A stretch of 64,000 nucleotides of DNA from NCBI GenBank assembly GCA_964573295.1, contig CAZNJE010000007.1, forward strand, positions 76,926 through 140,925, in the 5' to 3' direction. The translations under genes and the position numbers were made by a program. Below are positions 25,377 through 33,837 of the stretch, piece after piece (the stretch's first letter is position 1; every line of letters begins with the position of its first letter). The notes under the pieces were generated by a model. The model saw nothing but the letters and a program-made list of their open reading frames with translations, was not told where the DNA came from and did not search any database. This stretch comes from CAYQJL01 sp964573295. Lineage in GTDB: Bacteria > Eisenbacteria > RBG-16-71-46 > CAIMUX01 > WJJG01.

Positions 25377-28304
25377 ATGAACGACAAGAACAAGATCACG
25401 ATCAATGGTCGTCAGCTCACCTTCACGCCCGGTGAGACCATTCTCGAGGTGGCCACACGCAACGGCATCTTCATCCCCACGCTATGCCACCTCAAGGGCA
25501 CCACCCCCACCGGCGCCTGCCGCGTGTGCGTCTGCGAGGTCGAGGGCGCGCGGGCCCTGATGGCCGCGTGCACGGTCCCGGCCGCGCCGAATATGGTGGT
25601 GCACACGGCCAGCCAGAAGGTCTTGACCGCCCGTCGAACGGTGCTCGAGTTGCTCCTGGCCGCCGGCAATCACAATTGCGCCATTCGCAAGGAGGACGGC
25701 GGCCGCTGGACCCGATTGCAGGAAGAGGCCGCCGAATACGACCAGAGCGAGGAGCTGTGCGAGGTCTACGGTGCGTGCAAGCTCCAGGCGCTCTGCTACC
25801 GCTACCAGGTCTACACCGGTCCCCTCGCCGGACGTGGCACCGATTACCCGCTCGAGGATGCCAGCCCGCTGATCCTGCGCGACTTCTCCCGCTGCATCCT
25901 GTGTGGCCGCTGCGTGCAGGCCTGCCACCTGTCGCAGGTCAACAATGCGATCTCGCTTGGCTTCCGCGGCGCGAAGGCCAAGATCGTGGCCATGGGCGAC
26001 AAGACCCTGGCCGAGTCGGCCTGCGTCTACTGCGGCGAGTGCCTCCAGGTCTGCCCCGTGGGCGCCCTGGTCGAGAAGCGCAGTCGCTACAAGATTCGTC
26101 CGTGGGAAGCGACCCGCGTGCGTACCACCTGCGGCTACTGCGGCGTGGGCTGCCAGATGGAGCTGCAGGTCAAGGACGGCGCGATCATGAAGGTCGAAGG
26201 CATCGAGGACGGCGCCCCCAACGAGGGCCGGCTGTGCGCCAAGGGCCGCTTCGGCTTCGACTACCTGGGCTCCCCCCACCGGCTCACCAAACCACTGGTG
26301 CGCACGGGAGCGAAGCTGAAGGAAACCTCGTGGGACGAGGCGCTGGACCTGGTGGCCGGCAAGCTCAAGGCAATCAAGGAGAAGAACGGCGGCGCCGCGG
26401 TGGCGGGTATCGCCTCGGCGCGTTCCACCAATGAATCGCTCTACCTGTTCCAGAAGCTGTTCCGCGACGCCGTGGGCTCGGGCAACCTCGCCGCACCGTT
26501 CGAGTCGGCGCCGATGACCCATGGAATCGATCACATCGAGAAGGCTGCCTGCATCGTATTGGTGGGCTCGGACGTCACCCACGAGAACCCGGTGGCCGGT
26601 GCGGCGATCAAGCGCGCCACGATCCGGGAGAACCCCGCCAAACTCATCGTGATCGACTCGCGCGATACGGTCATTGCCGGCCACGCTGACCAGTTCCTCA
26701 AGGTCGCGGAAGGCTCCGAGTCGGTGTTGCTCAACGGCGTCATTCACGGACTGATCGAGAAAGGATTGGGTCAGGAAAGTCTGCCGGCAGACCAGCTGGC
26801 CGACGCGAAGAAGACACTGGCCGAGCTGACACCCGCCAAGGCGGCTGAGGGCAGCGGCATCAGCGCCGAGACTGCGGCGGCCACCATCGAGACGCTGGCC
26901 ACCGCAGCGGCCGAGGGACCGGTCATGCTGCTCTATGGCCCCAAGGTGGCCGCCTGGGTGCCGGTCTTCCGCCTGCTCATCGAGATCCTGGGGAGCCTGG
27001 ATCGTGACGGCGGCGGCGTCAACGCCCTCGGCGACATGTGCAACTCGGTCGGCGCGCTTCTGATGGGCGTCCACCCCCACTACCGTCCCGGGTACGAGCC
27101 GGCCGGCGCGGACGCCGGGCTCAGCCTGCCGGAGATCGTCGCCGCGGCGGGCGGCACAGGCGGCGGCGCGGGTGCCGGCACAAGCGGCGGCAACGGCGCG
27201 CCGCAGGGTGCCGCCTCCAAGATCGAGATGCTGTATGTGGCCGGCGAGAACCTGGCCATTACCGAGCCTGGCCTGGAAGGCGTGCGGCAAGCCTTGAAGG
27301 GCGATACGTTCCTGGTGGTCCAGGACAGCTTCGAGAACGAGACGACGGCGCTCGCCGATGTGGTGCTGCCGGCCGCGGCCTGGGCCGAGGATGAAGGCAC
27401 CTTCACGAGCGCGGAGCGGCGTGTCAGTCGCACGCGCCGGGCGGTCGACGCTCCTGGGGAAGCCCGCAGCGAGCGCTGGATCTATGGCCAGCTCGCCGCT
27501 CGTCTGGGAGCAAGCTGGGCCAACCCGGAGCAATCGGCCCAGGAGCTGTGGGACAGTGAGATCGCCCAGACGATTCCGCAACTGCGCGGGATCAGTTACG
27601 CCGGCATCGAGCACAATGGACTGCAGTGGCCCACCGCAAATGGCAACCGCATCGCCACCGCCGAAGCACCGGTGTTCAAGCCGCAGTGGCAGAGCTTCAA
27701 TTACCAGCACCGGCAGCTCATGGAGCAGTGCGAGGGCCTGCTCGAGGCGCTGGCCCGCCCGCAGGAATCGGTGGCACAGACCAGCGCAATGGATCCGGAG
27801 AAGATCCGGGCCGACTTCGATGCCTTCCTCAAAGCCGAGGAGGTGACCGAGAAGAAACCGCCCATCGATGCCGTCCTCGCCGAGTACCGTTCTCACCGCG
27901 GCGGGTTGATCCCGGTGCTGCAAAGAGTGCAGGGCATCTTGGGCTTCCTGCCCATCGAGGCCCAGAATTACATCGCCCTGGGGCTGGACGTGCCGGCATC
28001 GGATGTCTACGGCGTGGTGTCCTTCTACGCCTTCTTCACGATGACGCCGCGCGGCAAGCATGTGGTGCGTGTCTGCCTGGGGACGGCATGTTATGTCAAG
28101 GAGGCCGGCAAGATCCTGGCCAACATCGAGGAGCACTTCGGGATCAAGGTGGGCCAGACCACCGAGGATCGCCAGTTCACGATCGAGGGTGTTCGCTGTG
28201 TGGGCGCCTGCGGTCTCGCGCCGGTGGTCGTCGTGGGCGAGGAAACGCTCGGCATGGTCGACCCGGCCCAGGCAGTCAAACGAGTCGAAGCATTCCGCGA
28301 CTAG
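25377..28304 (+). CDS. NuoG/FdhA-like protein fused to NuoE/HydC
   Basis: 975 residues. Residues 1-75 form a [2Fe-2S] domain (Cys37, 48, 51, 65), then a Cys-rich linker, two [4Fe-4S] motifs (CILCGRCVQACH, CVYCGECLQVCP) and a molybdopterin-oxidoreductase domain with CGYCGVGC. The site of the catalytic Cys/Sec of formate dehydrogenase reads NLAAPFESAPMTHGIDH, without Cys. A Gly/Ala-rich stretch near 590-610 (GGTGGGAGAGTSGG) interrupts the fold. Residues about 815-975 are a complete NuoE domain (SDVYGVVSFYAFF, Cys pairs CLGTAC and CVGAC). With the NuoF-like gene at 31905 this supplies a full three-module bifurcating enzyme, with two modules on one chain. Confidence 0.9.
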   Translation: MNDKNKITINGRQLTFTPGETILEVATRNGIFIPTLCHLKGTTPTGACRVCVCEVEGARALMAACTVPAAPNMVVHTASQKVLTARRTVLELLLAAGNHNCAIRKEDGGRWTRLQEEAAEYDQSEELCEVYGACKLQALCYRYQVYTGPLAGRGTDYPLEDASPLILRDFSRCILCGRCVQACHLSQVNNAISLGFRGAKAKIVAMGDKTLAESACVYCGECLQVCPVGALVEKRSRYKIRPWEATRVRTTCGYCGVGCQMELQVKDGAIMKVEGIEDGAPNEGRLCAKGRFGFDYLGSPHRLTKPLVRTGAKLKETSWDEALDLVAGKLKAIKEKNGGAAVAGIASARSTNESLYLFQKLFRDAVGSGNLAAPFESAPMTHGIDHIEKAACIVLVGSDVTHENPVAGAAIKRATIRENPAKLIVIDSRDTVIAGHADQFLKVAEGSESVLLNGVIHGLIEKGLGQESLPADQLADAKKTLAELTPAKAAEGSGISAETAAATIETLATAAAEGPVMLLYGPKVAAWVPVFRLLIEILGSLDRDGGGVNALGDMCNSVGALLMGVHPHYRPGYEPAGADAGLSLPEIVAAAGGTGGGAGAGTSGGNGAPQGAASKIEMLYVAGENLAITEPGLEGVRQALKGDTFLVVQDSFENETTALADVVLPAAAWAEDEGTFTSAERRVSRTRRAVDAPGEARSERWIYGQLAARLGASWANPEQSAQELWDSEIAQTIPQLRGISYAGIEHNGLQWPTANGNRIATAEAPVFKPQWQSFNYQHRQLMEQCEGLLEALARPQESVAQTSAMDPEKIRADFDAFLKAEEVTEKKPPIDAVLAEYRSHRGGLIPVLQRVQGILGFLPIEAQNYIALGLDVPASDVYGVVSFYAFFTMTPRGKHVVRVCLGTACYVKEAGKILANIEEHFGIKVGQTTEDRQFTIEGVRCVGACGLAPVVVVGEETLGMVDPAQAVKRVEAFRD

Positions 28305-28364
28305 TCGGCGGATGGCGCATCGGGGGGCCGGATTCCGGTGCGCGCAACCCATGGAGATGTCTAC

Positions 28365-28718
28365 ATGACACTCAAAGAAGTCGCCGACGTGCTGTCGGCG
28401 AAGATTCTGAACGGCACGGACGAGGAATTCGCCGTCACGGTCACCACGGCGGCCGCCAGCGATCTGATGAGCGACATCCTGGCCCGCATGGTCTCGGCCG
28501 ACCTCATGCTGACCGGCTTGACGACGACCCAGACCATCCGCACCTCCTCGGTCGCGGGCATTCGTACGGTCGTGATCTGTCGGGGCAAGCCGGTACCCGA
28601 TTCGGTGATCGAGCTGGCCAAGGAAGAGGGCGTCCTCCTCATGGTTACCCACCTGACCCTCTTCGAGTCCTGCGGGCTGCTCTACGAGAAGGGCCTGCGA
28701 GGCGTGTTGGCGCGGTAG
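28365..28718 (+). CDS. DRTGG-domain protein 1
   Basis: 117 residues starting MTLKEVADVLSAKIL (ATG 28365, GGAG at 28353-28356). The segment TSSVAGIRTVVICRGKPVP followed by AKEEGVLLMVT resembles the DRTGG domain, a small ligand-binding fold related to CBS domains. Such genes accompany HydABC-type operons in Thermotogae and clostridia. Their biochemical role is unknown. The neighbouring CBS-ATPase gene suggests nucleotide sensing. Confidence 0.75.
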   Translation: MTLKEVADVLSAKILNGTDEEFAVTVTTAAASDLMSDILARMVSADLMLTGLTTTQTIRTSSVAGIRTVVICRGKPVPDSVIELAKEEGVLLMVTHLTLFESCGLLYEKGLRGVLAR

Positions 28719-28758
28719 GCACAGGCCCCGCCGCGGGCGGAGTGGAGCGAGGATCGAG

Positions 28759-29685
28759 ATGGATCCCAAGTACGCGAAGACAAAGGAACTGCTCTTCGAG
28801 CTGAAGGTGGGCGACATCATGCGCAGTGATGTCATCACGATGACGCCCGATCAGACGATGCAGGGGTTTCGAACGATCCTTAGGGAGCACCGCATCTCGG
28901 GCACGCCCGTGCTGGAGAACGAGAAGGTGGTCGGCATGATCACGATCGCCGATCTGCTCACCTTCCTCGCCGCCCATGAAGAGGACTGCCCCATTGCCGA
29001 GAAGATGACGACCAATCTGGTCTGGCTCTACTCCGACCAGCTCCTGGTGCACGCGCTCAAGGAGTTCGACCAGTACCGTTTCGGCCGCTTCCCCGTGATC
29101 GACCGCGCGACGGGGAGATTCGTCGGCATCCTGACGAAGGGCATCATCATCGAGGGAGTGCTCAGCCGCATGGAGGCCGAGCTCAAGGAAGAGGAGATCC
29201 GCCAGTATCGAGCGAGCCACATCTTCGAAGACATCAACGCCGAGTACAAAGAGATCTACCTGACCTACGACGTCGTGGGCAAAGACTTCGAGCTGGCCGG
29301 CACGGCCTCGACACGCATGAAACGCAACCTGAAGCGCCTGGGCATTCGCCCGGATATCATCCATCGCCTGGCGATCGCCTCCTACGAAGCGGAGATGAAC
29401 TGCGTCATCTACGCCGACCGCGGCGTGATGGAGTACCGCATCGCCCCCGAGGAGATCTCCTTCCGGATTCACGACCAGGGCCCGGGCATTCCGGACATCG
29501 AGGCTGCCCTCAGGCCCGGGTTCTCGACCGCCCCCGATTGGGTTCGGGAGCTGGGCTTCGGCGCCGGCATGGGGATCCCCAACATCAAGAAGTGCGCGGA
29601 CAAGTTCGACCTGCAATCGACGCCGGGGGTGGGCACCACACTGAAGATCTGGATCTTCACGGGGAAAGACGATGAAGCTGCGTGA
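28759..29685 (+). CDS. CBS-pair protein with anti-sigma-like ATPase domain
   Basis: 308 residues. Two CBS motifs in tandem (VGDIMRSDVITMTPDQTM, then AEKMTTNLVWLYSDQLLVHAL) with the classic RISGTPVLENEKVVGMIT strand. From about residue 170 a GHKL/HATPase domain of the RsbW type follows (EAEMNCVIYADRG, HDQGPGIPDIEAAL, GFGAGMGIPNIKK). The CBS part probably reads adenine nucleotides; the ATPase part could act as kinase or switch toward an unknown partner. The 3-prime end overlaps the next gene by 14 bases. Confidence 0.88.
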   Translation: MDPKYAKTKELLFELKVGDIMRSDVITMTPDQTMQGFRTILREHRISGTPVLENEKVVGMITIADLLTFLAAHEEDCPIAEKMTTNLVWLYSDQLLVHALKEFDQYRFGRFPVIDRATGRFVGILTKGIIIEGVLSRMEAELKEEEIRQYRASHIFEDINAEYKEIYLTYDVVGKDFELAGTASTRMKRNLKRLGIRPDIIHRLAIASYEAEMNCVIYADRGVMEYRIAPEEISFRIHDQGPGIPDIEAALRPGFSTAPDWVRELGFGAGMGIPNIKKCADKFDLQSTPGVGTTLKIWIFTGKDDEAA

Positions 29686-30013
29686 ACTCGTCGAGGAGCT
29701 AGGCCTTGAGGTCGTCACCGGCGCCGATGAACTGGACGCCGAGGTGACCAAAGGCTATGTGAGCGACATGCTGAGCGATGTCATGGGCAACGCCGAAGAG
29801 GGCGGCCTGTGGATCACGATTCAGAAGCATCAGAACATCGTGGCCGTGGCGGTGATGAAGTCGCTGGCCGCGATCGTGCTCGTCAAGGGACGCAAACCCG
29901 ACGAGGACGCGGCCGCCAAGGCCGAGCGCGAGGGGGTGGTCATCCTAAGCACGGAGATGAGCGCCTTCGAGCTGGCCGGAAAACTCCACGCGCTAGGCGT
30001 GCAGGGCGAATAG
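29672..30013 (+). CDS. DRTGG-domain protein 2
   Basis: 113 residues, begins MKLRELVEELGLEVVTGAD inside the end of the CBS-ATPase gene. It shares the outline of the protein at 28365: a helix, SDMLSDVMGNAEEGGLWIT, then a strand pattern IVLVKGRKPDEDAAAKAEREGV. Probably a small-molecule-sensing partner of the flanking ATPases. Function otherwise unknown. Confidence 0.75.
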   Translation: MKLRELVEELGLEVVTGADELDAEVTKGYVSDMLSDVMGNAEEGGLWITIQKHQNIVAVAVMKSLAAIVLVKGRKPDEDAAAKAEREGVVILSTEMSAFELAGKLHALGVQGE

Positions 30014-30016
30014 GAC

Positions 30017-30799
30017 GTGGCGGGTGAAGCCGATCAGGGACCGAGACTGCAGACGTGCAAGGTGGACCTACACCTCCATAGCTGCCTCTCCCCCTGCGGC
30101 TCGCTGGACATGACACCGATCAAGATCGTCCAGCACGCGCGCACGCGGGGGCTGGCGATGATCGCGATCACCGACCACAACAGCGCGGAGAACGCGCCGG
30201 CGGTGATCCGGGCGGCGGGCGGGAGCGGGATCTCGGTCCTTCCGGGGATGGAGGTCACCACCGCCGAGGAAGCGCACGTGCTGGCGCTCTTCGCCGACCT
30301 GGCGGCGGCCGAATCGATGCAGGCTTTGGTCTACGAGCGCCTGCAGCCGGGTGAGAACGACGAAGATCTCTTCGGGCTTCAGGTGGTATCCAACGAGCTC
30401 GACGAGGTCGAAGGCATGAATCCGCGCCTCTTGATCGGCGCGACCACCCTGGCGGTGGACGAGCTGGTGCGGGAGGTGCACGCGCGCGATGGGCTGGCGA
30501 TCGCCTGCCACATCGATCGCGAGAGTTACAGTCTGGTGGGTCAGCTGGGGTTCATTCCCCCCGATCTACCGCTGGATGGAGTAGAGATCTCGAGGCGTAT
30601 GACACTGCCCGAGGCCCGGAAGCGGTTCGCCGAGTACCGGGACCGCCCGTTTCTCTCGGCCTCGGACGCGCACGAGATCATCGACGTCGGCACGAACCCG
30701 ACCGTCATGCGCCTGGCGGCCGCCAGCTTCGACGAACTGCGTCTGGCCTTGTTGGGAAAGGGCGGGCGAGGGATCGTGGAAGAGGCAGCCTCGGCCTGA
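30017..30799 (+). CDS. PHP-domain metal-dependent phosphoesterase
   Basis: 260 residues, GTG start three bases after the preceding stop. PHP metal ligands appear in order: DLHLHSCLSPCG, ITDHNSAEN, PGMEVTTAEEAH, IACHIDRE and ASDAHEI. The PHP fold in such proteins hydrolyses phosphate esters (for example nucleotides). PHP genes recur in the HydABC-type operons of Thermotoga, without a proven role. A conserved position between DRTGG and HATPase genes points to a shared regulatory or nucleotide-turnover job. Confidence 0.88.
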   Translation: MAGEADQGPRLQTCKVDLHLHSCLSPCGSLDMTPIKIVQHARTRGLAMIAITDHNSAENAPAVIRAAGGSGISVLPGMEVTTAEEAHVLALFADLAAAESMQALVYERLQPGENDEDLFGLQVVSNELDEVEGMNPRLLIGATTLAVDELVREVHARDGLAIACHIDRESYSLVGQLGFIPPDLPLDGVEISRRMTLPEARKRFAEYRDRPFLSASDAHEIIDVGTNPTVMRLAAASFDELRLALLGKGGRGIVEEAASA

Positions 30800-30815
30800 C
30801 GCCGCGGCGGAGAGC

Positions 30816-31436
30816 ATGGAAGACCTGTCGCTGCACATCCTGGATGTGGTGGAGAACGGCACGGCCGCCGGCGCCACATTGGTGGAGATCCGCCTACGCG
30901 AGGACAGCCGTAAGGACTGGCTGGAGCTGCGTATCCAGGACAATGGATGCGGCATGGACGAGACGATGCTCGCGGGGGTACGCGACCCGTTCGTGACGAC
31001 GCGTACCACCCGCCGGGTCGGAATGGGCATTCCCCTGCTCGACCAGGCCACGCGCGAGGCAGAGGGCTCGTTCGAGATCCGCTCCCGAAAAGGGTGCGGC
31101 ACGGAGGTCGTCGCCGGCTTTCGGTTGAGCCACATCGATCGGAGGCCGCTGGGCGATCTCGCCGAAACGATGGTGGCCCTGATTCTGGGGCACCCGGAGG
31201 TCGATTTCGTCTTTACGGGCGCCTGGGACGACCGCGAGGTCGAACTCGACACCCGCGAGCTGAAGCAAGAGCTCGAGGACGTGCCGCTGTCGCACCCCTC
31301 GGTGCTGAACTGGATCCGCCGGCAAATCCGGGAGGCGGTCACCGGGCACGAGACGGAGGCGAAGGCGAAGGCGGAGGCGGAGGCGGACACGGACGAGAAA
31401 AGCGGAGGGCATCACGATGCCGAGACTGAAGATTGA
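30816..31436 (+). CDS. HATPase (GHKL) domain protein
   Basis: 206 residues; a stand-alone ATPase domain without a phosphoacceptor domain. Motifs: N-box HILDVVENGTAAGA (usual NS/NA replaced by NG), G1 QDNGCGMDE, and MGIPLLDQATREAEG in the lid region. The tail is a hexanucleotide-encoded run (near 31355-31384, units GGAGGC/GAAGGC) giving AKAKAEAEA. Similar proteins accompany bifurcating hydrogenase and NADH enzyme operons. It overlaps the next gene by 20 bases. Confidence 0.82.
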   Translation: MEDLSLHILDVVENGTAAGATLVEIRLREDSRKDWLELRIQDNGCGMDETMLAGVRDPFVTTRTTRRVGMGIPLLDQATREAEGSFEIRSRKGCGTEVVAGFRLSHIDRRPLGDLAETMVALILGHPEVDFVFTGAWDDREVELDTRELKQELEDVPLSHPSVLNWIRRQIREAVTGHETEAKAKAEAEADTDEKSGGHHDAETED

Positions 31437-31800
31437 GGATCTGAAACGGATCAAGGAAGAGGTCAAGGGCACGGTCAATCTCCGCGAAGGAGAGTACCGG
31501 GTCAAGGTCACCGTGCACATGGGCACCTGCGGCATCGCCGCCGGTGCGCGGCCGGTGATGAGCACGCTGCTCAAGAAGATCGAGGAAGGCGACGTCAAGG
31601 ACGTGATCCTGACCTCCTCGGGCTGCGCGGGACTCTGCAGCCACGAGCCCATGATCACCGTGGAGTACAAGGACGCCGCCCCGATCAAGTACGTGCGCTT
31701 GGATTCCGAGAAGACCGCACGGATCTTCGAGGAGCACATCATGGGCGGCAAGCCGGTTGAAGAGTACGCCTACTCGCTCGGCAGCGAGACCACCCACTAG
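31417..31800 (+). CDS. Thioredoxin-like [2Fe-2S] ferredoxin
   Basis: 127 residues. The Cys pattern MGTCGIAAGARPV and SGCAGLCSHEP matches the thioredoxin-fold [2Fe-2S] domain also found at the N terminus of HydB/NuoF-like proteins. Probably an additional electron carrier for the NuoF-like subunit that follows 104 bases later. GGAGGG precedes the start. Confidence 0.87.
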   Translation: MPRLKIEDLKRIKEEVKGTVNLREGEYRVKVTVHMGTCGIAAGARPVMSTLLKKIEEGDVKDVILTSSGCAGLCSHEPMITVEYKDAAPIKYVRLDSEKTARIFEEHIMGGKPVEEYAYSLGSETTH

Positions 31801-31904
31801 GGGCGTGCTCGCGCGATAAGGCGCGAACAGGGATACAGGGGAATGACGGCCCTCGTGCGGGCCGCCGGGACGTAAGGCACTTCTGCCAGGATAGGGTTCA
31901 ATCG

Positions 31905-33695
31905 ATGGAAAAGACTTACCGGGCTCATCTGCTGCTGTGTGCGGGCACGAGCTGCGTGGCCAGCGGTTCGCTGAAGGTCCGCGACGCGCTCATCGAGGAG
32001 ATCAAGAAGCGCGATCTCCAGGACGAGGTCTATGTCACCACCACCGGCTGCAACGGTTTCTGCGCCGCCGGGCCGCTCCTGGTGGCCTATCCGGACGGGA
32101 TTTTCTACCAGAAGCTCAGACCCGAGGACGTACCGTTCTTCGTGGAGGAGTATCTTCTGAAGGGCCGCACGGTGAAGAAGCATCTCTTCGAACCCAAGAA
32201 GGGGGCCGAGGCGATCCCGAAGATGCACGACATCGGCTTCTTCAGCCATCAGCTCCTGGTGGCGCTGAAGAACCGCGGCCTGATCGATCCGGAGAAGATC
32301 GACGAGTACATCGCGCGCGACGGCTACCTGGGCACCGCCCGGGCTCTGACGGAGATGGATCCCGAGCAGATCATCGACGAGATCAAGTCCTCGGGCCTGC
32401 GCGGCCGCGGCGGTGCCGGGTTCCCCACCGGCCTCAAATGGCAGTTCGCGCATGACGCCAAGGGGAGCCCCAAGTACATCCTGTGCAATGCCGACGAGGG
32501 CGACCCCGGGGCCTTCATGGACCGCTCGATCTTAGAGAGCGACCCGCACGCCGTTCTGGAGGGCATGGTCATCGGCGCCAAGGCCATCGGTGCCCACAAG
32601 GGCTACATCTACGTCCGCGCCGAGTACCCGCTCGCCATCGAGCGTCTCAACACCGCCATCGCGCAGGCCAAGGACTACGGCCTGCTGGGCAAGGACATCT
32701 TGGGCTCGGGCTACGACGTCGACATCGAACTCTATCACGGCGCCGGCGCCTTCGTCTGCGGCGAGGAAACCGCCCTGATGCAGTCGATCGAGGGCCGTCG
32801 CGGCATGCCCCGACCCCGCCCGCCGTTCCCGGCCCACAAGGGCCTGTGGGGCAAGCCCTCGGTGCTGAACAACGTCGAGACCTACGCGAACATCGCCCAG
32901 ATCATCCACCGCGGCGCCGACTGGTACAAGAGCATCGGCACCGAGAAGAGCACCGGCACGAAGGTGTTCGCGCTGACCGGCACGGTCAAGAACATCGGCT
33001 TGATCGAAGTGCCGATGGGCACGCCGCTGCGCAGGATCGTCTACGATATCGGCGGCGGCATCCCGGGCAAGAAGAAGCTCAAGGCCGTTCAGGTCGGCGG
33101 CCCCTCGGGCGGTTGTATCCCTGAGCATCTGATCGACACGCCGGTCGACTTCGAGTCGATCCCGGCCACCGGCGCCATCATGGGCTCGGGCGGCATGGTC
33201 GTCATGGACACCAGCACCTGCATGGTCGATGTGGCCAAGTTCTTCCTGGAGTTCACGGCCGAGGAGTCCTGTGGCAAGTGCACGCCCTGTCGCGAAGGCA
33301 CCTTCCAGATGCTCGAGATCTTGGAACGTATCTGCGAGGGCAAGGGCAAGCCCGAGGACATCCCCACCCTGGAACGTTTGGCGGAGATGATCGGCGCCTC
33401 CTCGCTCTGTGGTCTGGGGCAGACGGCGCCCAACCCCGTGCTCACCACGCTGCGCTACTTCCGCCACGAGTACGAAGAGCACATCTACGACCGGCGCTGC
33501 GCGGCCAAAGCCTGCAAGCCGCTGCTCAAGTTCTGGATCGATCCGGAGAAGTGCAAGAAGTGCGGCCTGTGTTACAAGGCCTGCCCCTTCGATGCGATCA
33601 AGTGGGAGAAGAAGCAGCTGGCCGAGATCATCCCCGAGAAGTGCACGCGCTGCATGTCCTGCTACCGGGCCTGCCCGTTCGACGCGATCGAGTAG
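31905..33695 (+). CDS. NuoF/HydB-like NADH-binding flavoprotein 2
   Basis: 596 residues. Same architecture as the protein at 14103: N-terminal [2Fe-2S] domain (LCAGTSCVASGS, TGCNGFCAAGP), NADH/FMN core (LRGRGGAGFPTG, CNADEGDPGAFMDR, GAGAFVCGEETAL), [4Fe-4S] motif SCGKCTPCREG, and C-terminal ferredoxin domain with two clusters (CKKCGLCYKACP, CTRCMSCYRACP). Its NuoE partner is fused to the NuoG-like protein at 25377. The canonical HydABC hydrogenase subunit is not present in the window. Last obvious gene of the cytochrome-rnf-bifurcating cluster. Confidence 0.93.
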   Translation: MEKTYRAHLLLCAGTSCVASGSLKVRDALIEEIKKRDLQDEVYVTTTGCNGFCAAGPLLVAYPDGIFYQKLRPEDVPFFVEEYLLKGRTVKKHLFEPKKGAEAIPKMHDIGFFSHQLLVALKNRGLIDPEKIDEYIARDGYLGTARALTEMDPEQIIDEIKSSGLRGRGGAGFPTGLKWQFAHDAKGSPKYILCNADEGDPGAFMDRSILESDPHAVLEGMVIGAKAIGAHKGYIYVRAEYPLAIERLNTAIAQAKDYGLLGKDILGSGYDVDIELYHGAGAFVCGEETALMQSIEGRRGMPRPRPPFPAHKGLWGKPSVLNNVETYANIAQIIHRGADWYKSIGTEKSTGTKVFALTGTVKNIGLIEVPMGTPLRRIVYDIGGGIPGKKKLKAVQVGGPSGGCIPEHLIDTPVDFESIPATGAIMGSGGMVVMDTSTCMVDVAKFFLEFTAEESCGKCTPCREGTFQMLEILERICEGKGKPEDIPTLERLAEMIGASSLCGLGQTAPNPVLTTLRYFRHEYEEHIYDRRCAAKACKPLLKFWIDPEKCKKCGLCYKACPFDAIKWEKKQLAEIIPEKCTRCMSCYRACPFDAIE

Positions 33696-33750
33696 CGCGC
33701 GGTCGTGAGCGCCGGGTGCGGGGACGCACCGCAGACGCTGACGATGCGAG

Positions 33751-33822
33751 AGACGACACGAGAGACGACACGATAGACGGCACGGCAGACGACACAATAG
33801 ACGACACGATAGACGACACATC
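33751..33822 (+). repeat. Six 12-bp tandem units AGACGACACGAT
   Basis: Units at 33751, 33763, 33775, 33787, 33799 and 33811; units 2 and 5 are identical, the others differ at one to three positions. It lies in the short spacer after the NuoF-like gene and ends directly before AAGGGAGG of the next gene. Confidence 0.95.
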
Positions 33823-33837
33823 AAGGGAGGCAGTGTG

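Noticed and set aside
25482..28838. 1118-codon open frame on the minus strand opposite the nuoG-nuoE fusion
   Set aside because: Antisense frame kept open by high GC third positions; no family motifs, His/Gln/Arg/Gly-rich composition. Similar long antisense frames at 5563-8052, 8194-10767, 10882-12381, 22574-24928 and 32532-33896 were dropped for the same reason.
25377..33695. [FeFe]-hydrogenase HydABC operon
   Set aside because: The NuoE, NuoF, PHP, DRTGG and ATPase genes fit, but no H-cluster motifs are found in any frame; the large subunit is NuoG/FdhA-like.
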